A stretch of DNA of 64,000 nt from Glandiceps talaboti (lineage: Eukaryota; Hemichordata; Enteropneusta; Spengelidae). The DNA is taken from the NCBI RefSeq assembly GCF_964340395.1, contig NC_135564.1:21646942-21710941 (forward strand), given 5' to 3'. Shown in pieces: positions 20,431 to 32,780 of this stretch. A program made the translations under genes and the position numbers. Each line of letters starts with the position of its first letter. The stretch's first letter is position 1. The notes beneath the pieces were generated by a model that had not been told where the DNA came from, searched no databases, and saw only the letters and a list, made by a program, of their open reading frames with translations.

Positions 20431-20957
20431 TATGTTAATAACATCTCTATATAGCGCCCTCTCCCGTTTAAATGCGCCCCCTGCACCTCACATTTCGATC
20501 GAAAAGAGGGCATACAAACAATCCCTGAGATTAGTAAAATGACCGATGTTTCGAATAACACTTTCTGTAGCAAGGTGGAGATAAGATAAGCGTACGTACA
20601 ATGCTGCAAGTTTGCAAGTTATATATCTAATATAATTCATGTGTTTTTCGTAAACATTACAGTAATACTGGTTGGTAAGATGCGCAACAGAGAATAGAAA
20701 GAACCACCTTGAGTAAACTGCTACCAGTGTCTTCAGCAATGATATATTAACCACTGTCTTAGTTGCTTAAGCTTGTTTATCGGTTAGTTATATAATCAGC
20801 GAAGTAGCGAATCAGTGAAATGGCGATATAAAAAAGTTGACACATGAGAAGTGAAGAGAAATAAGAAATCCAATATATGACAAATAAATGTATTGACAAC
20901 TAACAAATCATTGAAGTTGATCTCAATACTTTGACTCCCGCAAGATAGCTTATAGCT
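20431..20957. other. No supported gene
   Basis: Upstream flank of the THAP exon. TAGCGCCCTC-like blocks at 20450-20485 recur at 26950 and 27240. No coding sequence seen. Confidence 0.5.
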
Positions 20958-21053
20958 AGTAAGTTTCTGATACTTGATGGTGCTGTCTTGTAAGTTTCTG
21001 ATATTTGATGGTGCTGTCTTGTAAGTTTCTGATACTTGATGGTGCTGTCTTGT
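20958..21053. repeat. 31-bp unit, three copies
   Basis: CTTGTAAGTTTCTGATACTT followed by GATGGTGCTGT is repeated three times with one C/T difference. Confidence 0.9.
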
Positions 21054-21084
21054 AAAGCTTGGAAGTTATTGTCTGAATAACCTA

Positions 21085-21458
21085 TAAAAATTGGCTTCAA
21101 GAGACAAAACTTGATCTCCGGAGAGTTTAGAGGAGGAGACCCGCTTAGAACCTCCATGAGAAGTTGATATCATCTCATAACTCTTCCCCCTACCTTTTAC
21201 TGTCAAGATGCATGCTTTTAAACTTTAAAAAAAAAAACATTTTAACCCTATGTAGTAGTTAATTACACAATTACACGTTGGTGCTGACTTTTGAAGATTT
21301 GAAATTATTACCCAAAAGGGCCCGAATAGCCTAAAAATTGAGGACAGGTACCCCCCCCCCCATGAGAGGTGGGCATACTCCCATCTCAAGCCTTTCTAAT
21401 TCTCCCGGGATCCCAGCTTTCACTTTCAAGATGCTCTTAATCTTATTTTTGAAAATGT
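21085..21458. repeat. Dispersed repeat, relative of 24350-24760
   Basis: It shares with 24350-24760 a recurring order of blocks: CTTCCCCCTACC, TACTGTCAAGATGC, TTAACCC/TATGTAGT, GTTGGTGCT, AAATTATTNCC and a C-rich stretch. The family is unnamed. Confidence 0.6.
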
Positions 21459-21461
21459 TTA

Positions 21462-21948
21462 GGGTGCCTTCAGTATTTACAGGGGGCGGAGGAAATCACA
21501 CATGACCCTCCCCCATTCTCCATTTGTAAAAAAGTGACCCTCCCCTTTGTCCCATTTTTGTAAAACATGACCCTCCCCATGACATCGACAATTGCATATA
21601 CTGAACGTTAATCAATATTCTCATTATATGTATACATACAAATTAAATGATTTTGACTCTGTATTAGACAGCAATAGTTTGTACATATAAAGTGACAAAC
21701 AGTAAAAGACTGGCTAGTAACCTTTCTCTTAAAATCATACACAATCTAGTTAGTATCTAAAACGTGCTTTCCATGTTGTGCATACTCTGTCTGATCTGGT
21801 CACTTGTAAAAGTTCCCTGATATCATTGTCATCGTCATCACCTTCACCTTCAGTATTGCCATTATCAGTGTCACTCTAATCTGACTCACTGGTACTACTT
21901 GAGTCAGTACATGTATCACTGTCCGTGTTCTGTGTGACATTCAAAATT

Positions 21949-22021
<73 letters not shown>

Positions 22022-22432
22022 TATCATCATCATAATAATAATAATCATCACTACTACTATCACCATCACATTTTAACAACATCATTCACGGACAGTGTTA
22101 GTGATAAGGTGAAATGGTACACTCAACAAAATGCATTGTTTTATTAATCAATTTTCTTACAATATATGTATTTTTATTTTTGTATTTTGGCATGTAAAGT
22201 ACACGTAAAAATAAATGTTGAATGCTCATCTCACTTTTACATCTCAAAACACACAAAACAAATTAACAATAATTGAATCTTCAATTTGGTCACAAAAGTA
22301 CGGATTGTAAAATGTTACCCTCCCCCAAACATTGTAATGCAAAATATGACCCTCCCCCAAGAACAGGTTTGTAAAATGTGACCCACCACCCCCCCGATTC
22401 CTCCGCCCCCCCTGTAAATACTGAAGGCTCCC
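21462..22432. mobile_element. Harbinger-like MITE, 971 bp
   Basis: The left end GGGTGCCTTCAGTATTTACA and the right end read inward, GGGAGCCTTCAGTATTTACA, differ at one base; the repeat continues through AGGGGGCGGAGGAA. TTA flanks both sides (21459-21461 and 22433-22435). Subterminal TGACCCTCCCC / GGGGAGGGTCA motifs occur in both arms. It contains an (ATC)n tract and no transposase. Confidence 0.75.
21951..22047. repeat. (ATC)n microsatellite inside the MITE
   Basis: About 25 ATC units followed by ATA variants. On the minus strand it reads as a run of Asp codons, which is not taken as coding. Confidence 0.95.
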
Positions 22433-22435
22433 TTA

Positions 22436-23790
22436 CACAGATATATACTAATATGTGAACACAGACATACAGTATACATATGATATGCAGTAACATTCAT
22501 TTTCCCGCTCAGAAATACTAGCTGAAAGATAATTTTTCCCACCTTGGTTCTGAGAAAATACTGGCAATGTATGACGACTTGTTACATTTTTTCCCTTAGA
22601 CTTTACCTTGACAGTTAGTAGAGGTCAAAACTGTATATAATTAAAAATTAAAGTGTTACCAAATCGAGCCGAAACAAGAAGGAATGTGTTGAGTGTCTAT
22701 AGGGCCACAAAAATATATTCGGAATAGCTATTTTTGTGTTTGATGCTGCCGCTAGGTGGTGATGTGATAACAATTGCTGACGGTTAAATATATGCGCAAC
22801 TTTGGTGATTTTCAATCTTAGATTGCTCAATGAAGACATATGAACGTTATTCAAAGAAAACCAGACTGTACTAAAAAGTGACTTTTCCCTTAGTTGATAA
22901 ACATGAATTGTCAATCAAAGCGTTAAACTGTGCACTCAGTCGCGAAATAAATAGTGACATTAATATTATCTTATAACGTATGACTCATTAATCTGCGTTT
23001 TTAGACGTTTCCTCGCATATCACATGTAAATGGTACTTTTTTTGTTGTTTCTCATCTCCAGTGGAATAGTCAGGCGGGGCGGGGGGGGGGGCGAAATAAA
23101 AAAAAAGGGGGAAAGAAAAAAAATCTGTATTTTTTCAGTTCTATTCTCTGTCCTTTCTGTCCTGTTAGTCTCTCTACATCTTATTTTCTCTTCTCTTTAT
23201 TGAATCCTTGTTACAGTTCATTTTAGCAAGGTTGACAAGTTCATAGAACAACTTTGTAAGAAGATGAATACTTATCATCCTGATGGGTGTATATCTGTAG
23301 CCATGAACTATTGTGTGATTTTATCAGGAGTACTAATACATTCGTCCTATTAATCAAAGTGGCATTGACATCGCTAAAAAAATTTCAAGTTATCCAATTT
23401 GAACTTTAGTATGTAACTTTTTTGAAACACTTGCGTGATTGTCATCAGTGTGCTAGAGGAATTTTCATTTATATAAATCATTAATTCTATGAAACATTTT
23501 TCTTCAGTGTGAACTTGAAATAATCAGATAACATGTAAATATTTCTAGAACTCCTTTGGGATTTACTGTTTAAAAGTAATAATGTAAACATCGAACGTCT
23601 TCCTAGGTCATGCATGTCATGGGTCATGAAACGCATTACCATTACGGAGTCGGTCATTTCTCCGATGATACAACTGATTTAAAGCTAAAAACTGGTCAAG
23701 AAATTTGGGGTTTTTCAGGAATGCAGTATGACTTTTACCAATTTTAAGCATAATTTTGAAAATTATGGAAATATTCTGAGCTATTATTAC
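22436..23790. other. No supported gene
   Basis: AT-rich DNA with a G-rich tract at 23074-23092. No domain, RNA gene or clear transposon end seen. Confidence 0.5.
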
Positions 23791-23834
23791 ATGCAGCAAA
23801 ATGTACCGCGCGACGGCATTAATTTCGAGCCTTG
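23790..23834 (-). mobile_element. Lone hAT-type terminus
   Basis: Read on the minus strand from 23834, CAAGGCTCGAAATTAATG matches the termini of the element at 6828. No partner end is found within the preceding kilobase, so this is probably a fragment. Confidence 0.45.
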
Positions 23835-24349
23835 TCCCTCCATCAAACCTCAACGACTTCAACCATGAAAGACACATGCTGCTCCAACGTAACAAAGGGG
23901 GTGGGGGTGGGGGGTAGACGGCAGTGTTCTGCCAAGGTTTCCAACAAGTGGGGACAAAGGCCCCTTGGTTGCAAAAAGTGGTGTCATTTTCATTTGACAG
24001 GGAGTGGGGTCAATTATTATTGTTTATGAAATATTCATATATATTATCTCAGACCACTATAGAGATACTGTGGTCTGAGATATTCCATTACGTATAGACC
24101 ATTACCTAACTACATAAAAAATTCCATTCCTAATAACAGTTTCCAGTAAGCTATTTTTTGAAAATTGTGTACTACACATTACATTACACCTTAGAAAAAG
24201 AAGGCAATTAAGATTATGTAATTTTAAGTCATTTCTACAGAGTATATTATATATTGTTTAGAAAGATTGGACAGCCAGGTAGTCACACTTTTTAATCTGA
24301 ATATCATGAATAGCAGTGCTCAAATTTATAATTCCCTATTATAAATTTA

Positions 24350-24760
24350 TAATCTCCCCCTAGGGCTTCTAGGGGAAGACCCCTAGCCCCCCCCCCCCAC
24401 ATGAGGTGTACACATCCCAGTCTCAAGCTCTTCCCCCTACCTCTTACTGTCAAGATGCTATTAAACTATATTTAAAAAATATTTCAACCCCATATGTAGT
24501 TGCTTTTTACATGTTGGTGCTCTCTTGTAAAACTTGAAAATTATTGCCTGAAAGGGTTTGAATCGTCTCAAAATTGACTTTTCAGAGTAAAAACCTATAG
24601 GGCTTCTAGGGGAAGACCCCCTAGGACCCCCATAAGACATATACATATTCCCTGCTCAAGCTTTCCCATACCTTTCACTGTCAAGATGCTATTAAACTCC
24701 TTTTGGAATATGTTTACCCTGTGTAGTTAATAATTATAATTATGATAGTGCTATAAACCT
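24350..24760. repeat. Two tandem copies of a ~240-bp dispersed repeat
   Basis: GGGCTTCTAGGGGAAGACCC occurs at 24363 and 24600, each followed by a C-rich run, CTCAAGCT and TACTGTCAAGATGCTATTAA-type blocks. Related to 21085-21458. Confidence 0.7.
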
Positions 24761-24866
24761 GGGATCTTATAAAGTAGATGCAAGACAGTCAAGCAGTCCA
24801 CACTGAGTCACGATCAAAAATTCCCTGACATGTGAATATTATATGTGGGGTCATCATGTTCTAGAA

Positions 24867-24975
24867 TTAAGTGATCAGGGGGGGGGGGGGTCAGCCTGTT
24901 TTTGGTTTTACGGGGGGGGGGGGTCAGTGACTTTTTGTCGGCCTGATTTAAGGATCCACCGCCGCCCCCCCCCCC
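24867..24975. repeat. G-tract / C-tract cluster
   Basis: Runs of 12-13 G at about 24869 and 24914 and 12 C at about 24966, separated by GTCAGCCTG and related sequence. Four-stranded structures are possible. Confidence 0.7.
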
Positions 24976-25138
24976 AGGCTGGAGAAACTGACCAGACCCT
25001 AAGCTCGACCTCTCAGTTTGGTCAAAAGAATGTGAAATTTCTGCACAGAATTCCATCCCATGATTGCTGTCTAGTCAGATCGAGGTATCTGATGACGTAA
25101 AGGTTTATGCACCATGGATGGGTCGAAGGTGTGTGGAG

Positions 25139-25365
25139 CACAGGGGCGTGTAATATTTCATAGATTGTTGTTTTCCAGGTCTACAGACTAAATATAACAA
25201 CCTTTTGATTACTATATATTCCTACATGTAAGGGGAAGAGACTTTTCTTCGTAGTATAGAGATTGATACATTTGCAGCAGCAAGATTCGTACGATATTTT
25301 CCTAAGAAAACGGCATTCTAAGCAATAAGAAAACAACAATCTATGAAATATTACAAGCCCCTGTG
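25139..25365. mobile_element. Foldback hAT-type MITE, 227 bp, 8-bp target duplication
   Basis: The terminal repeats begin CACAGGGGCGTGTAATATTT on the left and, read inward, CACAGGGGCTTGTAATATTT on the right, and continue through CATAGATTGTTGTTTTC. A perfect 8-bp duplication GTGTGGAG flanks it (25131-25138, 25366-25373). Too short to encode a protein. Confidence 0.85.
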
Positions 25366-25481
25366 GTGTGGAGTAGATACGTCGTGTCGCTCCGTCCTCA
25401 ACTTGGGCCAGCTCTAGACTAAGGGGTTGACTGACGTGTGAGGGCGCCCTGTGACGGCGTACCTTGCACAGACTAAGGGAG

Positions 25482-25625
25482 CCGTCATTATTTACGGTTG
25501 GGGGGGGGGGTCGGAGGAATTGGTTGATAAGAAGTGGAAATTCAACTGGCCCCCATTCTGCAGGGGAAAAATCAATGACCCCCACCTGACTTTAGAAATT
25601 GGGATGACCCCCCACCCCCCCACCC
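25482..25625. mobile_element. End related to the GGGAGCC MITE family
   Basis: GGGAGCCGTCATTATTTACG, then G10 and TCGGAGGAAT, resemble the termini at 21462 and 22432. A poor inverted partner (CCGTAAATTCTGATC) lies at 26605-26620, so this may be the left end of a 1.1-kb diverged element. Confidence 0.4.
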
Positions 25626-25794
25626 CCCACCCCCACCCCCGTTTCCATTATATACATGAAGTGGTGGGTATTAAAGACAGGAAATTATATTATTTATATT
25701 GCTACAATTGTATTATTAATGATTATTAGGGTACTTACAAAACAACTTCATTTCAGTAAGAATACTTATTAAGAGCATTCCGCCATGAGCCATA

Positions 25795-25796
<2 letters not shown>

Positions 25797-25848
<52 letters not shown>

Positions 25849-25864
25849 CGCGCGCACACACACA
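25797..25864. repeat. (GT)n microsatellite
   Basis: About 24 GT units, then GC/CA alternation. Confidence 0.95.
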
Positions 25865-27970
25865 TGAACAACATAAATTTGAAAGTCAAAATCCACTGTA
25901 CCAATTATAATGATAACTTGATGTGGATATTACCAATATGTGATTTTTTTAGATGTTATTGTTTTTAAGTGTTTGGCTGATGTTATTGACTGCATGCAGG
26001 GTTGAAGTTTTCAGGGTAATGAAAGTTTTATGATCTGTACAAGTACCAGTTGTTTTACAGTATACAGTAAATGTAATATGTTCAAAATTTCTTACACCAC
26101 TTAATTCAAATTTTATTGCAAAAACAGTTTTTGTAGAAGGAATTTCTTACATTTATACATAATTATATCAGTATTTTACACAAATATATGACAAAGTTTA
26201 TATTTCATTTGTTGTTTTTTTAATTAAAAGAAAAACAATAGTGTGCTGATAAAGTTTTGCCACAGATAAGACAGATAAGCAACAACAAATCCAGTTACAA
26301 CCCTTGTCTCACTTCTTTGTATTTTAAATAATTTAGACTCACCAAAAAAACGTAATCTCATATGCTGCCTCATCAGTGAATATAGGTTTTAGAATGTATT
26401 GCGGTGAACCTGTGAGAAATTTTTTAATTTACGTACTCAGTAAACGACCGCTCATGAAGTTTAATTTGGTTCAAATCATGAGCAAAAAATTTTGCCCCCA
26501 CCCTTTGGCCTTTCAGACCATCAGAATTTTCGCAGCCCACCTTTGAACTCTCAATTGTTTTCATGCCCCCCCCCCCCATTTCTCCCCACGGCTCCCCCCC
26601 CCCACCGTAAATTCTGATCGCAGCCTTATTATTTGTTTGCTGCTCATCATAACACCTTAAAAATAAGTCGGTTAAAAAAAAAAAAAAAGTAAGTATATGT
26701 ATACAATGCGGTGATACTTTTAATTTATAATCATACTTGAACAGTTTGGATGACTTAGAAATGAGAATTTAATTCAGATGGAAACTATGAACCATTTGTT
26801 CTATTCAAATAGTAAATGACAATTATCTGCCATATACGAACTTGATGCAAACTTGTGGTTTTGTGGACACACATATATTAAGTACATGACGTACATATGA
26901 CAATAAATTACACACGTACACATATTTACACATTATACAAATATTAATCTATGGGGGCGCTATTAGGCGATAAATTTACAATGCTGCATGATAAAAATAT
27001 TTTTCTATGAATTCTATGAAAATAATTGACACACATAAGACAAACGAAGCACGTATGAAAATAAATTAGACACACGTAAGACAAACGATACACTATGAAA
27101 GTGATGCACATATAAAGGTATATGACATACATATGAAAATAAATGACACACTTCGAGGTGCCAAATATAAATGATTGATAACAACATTTATGATACCACC
27201 TTGTACAGTTCCGCGGTACGGAACATGGTGAATAACTAGCGCCCTCGGCGGCTGAATTAAAAAAATTCTCTAACCTTTATGAGGGCGCTATTGTTCTGTC
27301 GAAGAACCGGGGTCGAACATGAGCCGAAGGTCCTTCATTTGGATTGGTGAAGCTTTGCTTCCATGGTAACTATTTTACTCTATTCCAAAGTCAAATGTAA
27401 AGTTAACATGTATTTGTGAGTGAGTGTAGCAATTTGTAAATGCCTGCTGCTACTCACACTGAGAACACTGTGTAATAGACCAGGCTAATCACTACATGTA
27501 TAACAATTAACATATGTGAGTCACCTCATCATCTGAAGAACACCTCAATCCATTGAACCAGTTTGTATCGACCATAGAAATTTGCGTAACCCATATAAAT
27601 ATTTTGATTTCATGAAGAAAAAATACATGATACAGCGTGTAGTTGAAGTACATGTAACATATCGTATATGACTGAGGCTCTAGCCAATCCTCCAACACAT
27701 GCTAGTAACATATGATAACAGTTTTGTGCAGCATTGTTGCAAGTTAGATTATTGTATATATGCAGTCATAAATCACACAAAGTGACACTGATAGTCGACT
27801 GCTAAGTCGGTTAGAGTCCACCTTGCCCTGCCCAAACTTTAATATATCTGACTAAATGTTTTAACTCTACCATACTGATGTTAATCTTGTTCCTTAGTAC
27901 AGTCTTGTTACCATTTACACTTAATTACAGTCTCCACTCAGACACCACATTGACATCCAGACTAGACTGA
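25865..27970. other. No supported gene; AT-rich with C-tracts
   Basis: Contains two C-tract clusters (26566-26605), diverged repeats of ATGAAAATAAATNACACAC at 27010-27150, and an inverted TAGCGCCCTC / GAGGGCGCTA pair at 27237-27290 that may be a small foldback element. No coding sequence seen. Confidence 0.5.
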
Positions 27971-28570
27971 TGTGTGAATAGACTGTGATTCTAGCTATTC
28001 TTATGACAAATATAATGTGTGAATAGACTGTGATTCTAGCTATTCTTATGACAAATATAATGTGTGAATAGACTGTGATTCTAGCTATTCTTATGACAAA
28101 TATAATGTGTGAATAGACTGTGATTCTAGCTATTCTTATGACAAATATAATGTGTGAATAGACTGTGATTCTAGCTATTCTTATGACAAATATAATGTGT
28201 GAATAGACTGTGATTCTAGCTATTCTTATGACAAATATAATGTGTGAATAGACTGTGATTCTAGCTATTCTTATGACAAATATAATGTGTGAATAGACTG
28301 TGATTCTAGCTATTCTTATGACAAATATAATGTGTGAATAGACTGTGATTCTAGCTATTCTTATGACAAATATAATGTGTGAATAGACTGTGATTCTAGC
28401 TATTCTTATGACAAATATAATGTGTGTAAAGTGTGATTCTAGCTATTCTTATGACAAATATAATGTGTGAATAGACTGTGATTCTAGCTATTCTTATGAC
28501 AAATATAATGTGTGAATAGACTGTGATTCTAGCTATTCTTATGACAAATATAATGTGTGTAAAGTGTGAT
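27971..28570. repeat. 45-bp minisatellite, about 13 copies
   Basis: The unit is TGTGTGAATAGACTGTGATT followed by CTAGCTATTCTTATGACAAA and TATAA. The first ten copies are almost perfect. A shortened variant TGTGTGTAAAGTGTGATT occurs at about 28421 and again at the end. Confidence 0.97.
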
Positions 28571-28967
28571 TAAGACAAATCTGTTTTCATTGACACAAAT
28601 ATTAAAGTTCTACATTTCTGTGTGTAAGTATGGCAAGTGTCAGCCAGCCAGATTAAAAAAAAATAATTTTACTCCCCTTATTTCATTTTGACTGTGTATG
28701 TGCTGCTGTCCTTTGGGGTGTGTTTTCTAGCCCTAGCCCTAAAATAGGATCCTTCTTTTTTGAGCTGAAGAGTCTGAAACGGGATCCACTCTACATTATT
28801 TTCAATTTTTCAAATGTGGTCAATTGGCCTCCTAAGGGAAACATATTTTGGTCTAAAATTTAATCGTTTTAAAACCTATTTTGGTTTTTATTAATTATTT
28901 ATAAATAAAATAAAATAATTTTTAAAAATTCATTTTATTGGTTTTTGGTCAAAATGGGGTCTGTGTT

Positions 28968-29670
28968 TGGCAGCCCTGGGTGCACACACCTACCAGAGCT
29001 GTCCACTGGTACTGCCCTCAGGCCTGGCTGCACACACCTACCAGAGCTGTCCACTGGTACCCCCCCCCCCCCCCCGGCCTGGCTGCACACACCTACCAGA
29101 GCTGTCCACTGGTACTGCCCTCAGGCCTGGCTGCACACACCTACCAGAGCTGTCCACTGGTACTACCTCCCTCCCCCCCCCCCCCCCCCCCCGCCTGGCT
29201 GCACACACCTACCAGAGCTGTCCACTGGTACTGCCCTCAGGCCTGGCTGCACACACCTACCAGAGCTGTCCACTGGTACCCCCCCCCCCCCCCCCCCCCG
29301 GCCTGGCTGCACACACCTACCAGAGCTGTCCACTGGTACTGCCCTCAGGCGTGGCTGCACACACCTACCAGAGCTGTCCACTGGTACTACCTCCCTCCCC
29401 CCCCCCCCCCCCCCCCCCCCGCCTGGCTGCACACACCTACCAGAGCTGTGCACTGGTACTGCCCTCAGGCCTGGCTGCACACACCTACCAGAGCTGTCCA
29501 CTGGTACTGCCCTCAGGCCTGGCTGCACACACCTACCAGCGCTGTCCACTGGTACCCCCCCCCCCCCCCCCCCCGGCCTGGCTGCACACACCTACCAGAG
29601 CTGTCCACTGGTACTGCCCTCAGGCCTGGCTGCACACACCTACCAGAGCTGTCCACTGGTACTACCTCCC

Positions 29671-29702
<32 letters not shown>

Positions 29703-29875
29703 CCTGGCTGCACACACCTACCAGAGCTGTGCACTGGTACTGCCCCTCACAGTCCTGGCTGCACACCCCTACCACTGCTGTCTGGTGGTACTGCCCCCCC
29801 CCCCCCCCCCCCCCCAGGCCTGGCTGGCTGCACACCCCTACCAGAGCTTGCCACTGGTACTGACTGCCCCCAGGC
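28968..29875. repeat. C-tract minisatellite with higher-order structure, about 16 units
   Basis: A core of about 40 bp (GGCTGCACACACCTACCAGA then GCTGTCCACTGGTAC) alternates with three spacers: TGCCCTCAGGCCT (a), a plain run of 16-18 C (b), and TACCTCCCTC followed by 18-31 C (c). The spacer order is a-b-a-c, a-b-a-c, a-a-b-a-c. All frames are open because the array lacks stop codons, not because it is a gene. Confidence 0.95.
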
Positions 29876-31337
29876 TAATAAGATTTGAATATATGGCAAC
29901 AGAAGCAATTCACAATCACTCGTTTGACAATTGACACATTATTTGGAGAAAGAATTCAACTGACACAAAATATTCTATTCTGAAATATATATATATCTTT
30001 TATTTTGAAGCTTGCAAAGACAATTTGTATTCAAAATACGCATAATTGAAATATAGCTTATGTTACCATGGTAATTTGTATAAATTAATACTCCTCAGCT
30101 TCATCAGAAAAAGCAGTGTATAACACAGCAAAGGTCAAAAGTTGAATTCTTACAAATTAATTAAAATGTCACTATGGGTTACCGTAGATAAAAATACTAA
30201 ATAAGTCATTCAAATTACAATGTCTGAATTTGATATGATTATACAAAGGCACTTACATTCTTTAAAAAAATTATAAGAAAACCTATCCCAATATTGGAGA
30301 AGTAATGATTGCATTTTACAAAAGTCATAATTTCTGTGGTCCACGGATTTTATACCAAATTATGAGCCAAAGTTGTATCAACCAATCAAATTTTTCAGAT
30401 AAATATATGAACTGTATTCTGATTGGCTACTGAATTAATTGTATTCTGATTGGCTACTGAATCAGAAGTCACAGTTTTGTTGAACACTAACAATGTGTGT
30501 TCCTTACTTTAAGTTGGATACCTGCTGACAGCAAACTATTTGATTGTTTTATCAGATTTTTATACTGAAATAATCACACATTGAGTGCAACATTTTGAAA
30601 ATATTATTTTTCTTGGAAAAACCATATCACTAATCTGTCTGTAGTTAAACATAAACCAATGTCAATCTAACATACAGAGAAGTCAAATATCAAACAAGTC
30701 ATTATTTTAGAACTAAAAATCAGATACATGTATACATTCAATTATTTCCAACTCAAATCACACCTGTACTGTTGATGTAGCTGCTTGTTTTATATGTCAA
30801 TTATTTTTAGAGTTCTCATTTCTTTAACTTCATAAACAAATTAAGTTGACATTTTTTATTATTTTTTTACTCCATGGAGCTGACTGTAAACATTATTTTG
30901 CAGCATGAAAGGATACAATGTACTGCAAGTAAAATAGTCTGGAGGTGGGTGGGTGGAGGGGGGTGAGATTGATGGGAAAGGATATTAAAGGTGCCAGTGG
31001 GATGGAAGGTGGGGCTAATGGATGGGGTTGATCCGGTTAGAAAAATGGGGATTGATATATGTCAGTAAGCAAGTATAGTCCTATATTCCTACCCCCAACT
31101 CTAACCCCCTAGTATGATCATAAATATGTATCTATTGAACTGTTGGTCCACTGTTCTACACTGTTAATGTGTACTCATACTGAGTTCATCTGATGCAAAT
31201 GAATGAATTGGGAAGGTTGATACACACAAAGAGATTATTCAGAATATAGGTTTATTTATGTGTGAGACATAAGTGTTCCAAAACCCTGTAGTGTGTTCAC
31301 CACTAAAATCTAGTTCTGACAAATTCAATTCAATTCA

Positions 31338-31369
<32 letters not shown>

Positions 31370-31527
31370 GGAGCTAAATTTTGCTGCATACCAAGAGGTA
31401 GTAATACAGTACTGCAGTATTCATATTTGATAAAAAATGTGAAGTAGCACCCTATTGTGGTATCAACAGTGGCAGCAAGCTGTGCTTTTAATGTCATCAA
31501 CATTAACCTTATACCTCAATCATTTTT
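29876..31527. other. No supported gene
   Basis: AT-rich DNA. It includes a 27-bp duplication with TCTGATTGGCTACTGAAT (30419-30465), GTTACCATGGTAAT at 30062-30075, and a (GT)n(G)n tract at 31339-31371. Confidence 0.5.
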
Positions 31528-31529
31528 TC

Positions 31530-32780
31530 TTCCGTAAGGAAGAGATATATTAGTGGGAGGAAGTGTGTGTCTCTGTCTGTCTGTCTGTCTGTCTGTCTGG
31601 CTGTGTCATCGTTTTCTCCATAACAGCTGGCTCAATTCAAATGAAATTTTGTACACATGTCCCGTAGGGTAATGGCAAGAACTGATTAGGTTTTGGTAAA
31701 CATGCCAAGAAAAATAATGAGCAATTTACGTAATTAATGGTTTTCGGGAATTAGGCTATAACTCAAGAATGCACGCTTGAAATTCATTATAACTTGGTAC
31801 ATACATTTGCGATACCAAAGTGCACCTGTCCTGAAAATATCACTAATGTAGCTTTTAGTTTTAATAAGTTATTGGCATATTTTCGGTAGGCCACAAAAAG
31901 AAAAAAATAGTTTCTGGTCAGGAAATGTTGTCTAAAGTGGTGCGACTTTCTTACTGTTTTTTAAATTGACTGGCTCAATCCAAATGAAATGTATTGCATG
32001 TGTTCTGTAGAGTAGTGACAAGAAGTAATTACATTTCGGTAGACATACCATGAATATTAACCAGCAATTTACATAATTAATGGTTTTCAGTAATTAGGTT
32101 ATATCTCAAGAATGCACTCTTCAAATTCAATATAATTTGATACATACAATTGCAATACCAAAGCGCACTTGTCCTGAAAATATTATTGATGTAGCTTTTA
32201 GTTTTAATAAGTAATTGGCATATTTTGGTAGGCCACTAAAAAGGAAAACAGTTTTTCTTCAGGAAATGTTGTCTAAAGTGGTGCGACGATGCAATTTTTT
32301 TTTTTTTTACATTCTCAACAAATGTTAATCAATCTACTTATCATTGCAGTTACTGTTCTTTTTATTTAGTACATTACAGCAAGTGTCATGGGCTAGTTCA
32401 TGATTAGTTTTGCAGTTGTCTTCACTGGTGGCAATTAATGTAGGGAGAGTTACTTTTGTGTTTTCCCTTTCATCTGCAGATTGAATTGGCTAGACAAAAA
32501 TGAAAAAAAAATTAACGCAGGAAGGGGTACTTAAGTGATGGGTGCTGACCAGAAACAATTTTCTTTTTTTTGGCCTATAAAACTCTTTCTACGTTGAGTG
32601 CTATGCTACTACGTTTTATAAAGCTTCAAATTACATGTTGTGGTTGGCCAGGAGATCACTAACAGCAATGGGCAAATAGCAATCAATGAGAAAAAATAAC
32701 TTATTGCATATGTTCTGTTGTATTCCAACAATTGTTTGTAGGAACGACAATCTCAAAACTTTGCCCTTACGGAAGACATT
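31530..32780. repeat. Possible DNA element containing a ~330-bp direct duplication
   Basis: 31626-31960 and 31975-32288 are diverged direct copies sharing GCTCAATNCAAATGAAAT, GTAATTAATGGTTTTC, TAGCTTTTAGTTTTAATAAG and AGGAAATGTTGTCTAAAGTG. A (TCTG)n tract at 31574-31600 precedes them. TCTTCCGTAAGG at about 31530 is inverted near 32765, so the region might be a transposon with short terminal repeats. No coding frame. Confidence 0.5.

Noticed and set aside
20307-20609. Frames antisense to the THAP exon and its flank
   Set aside because: Shadows of the THAP frame or of non-coding promoter sequence.
27971-28570. CRISPR-like regular repeats
   Set aside because: The repeats are contiguous with no unique spacers, and the genome is eukaryotic. 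The same holds for all other arrays.
28938-29934. Proline-rich or glycine-rich frames of about 300 codons
   Set aside because: Produced by C-tracts and a stop-free repeat core; three frames open on one strand and others on the reverse.
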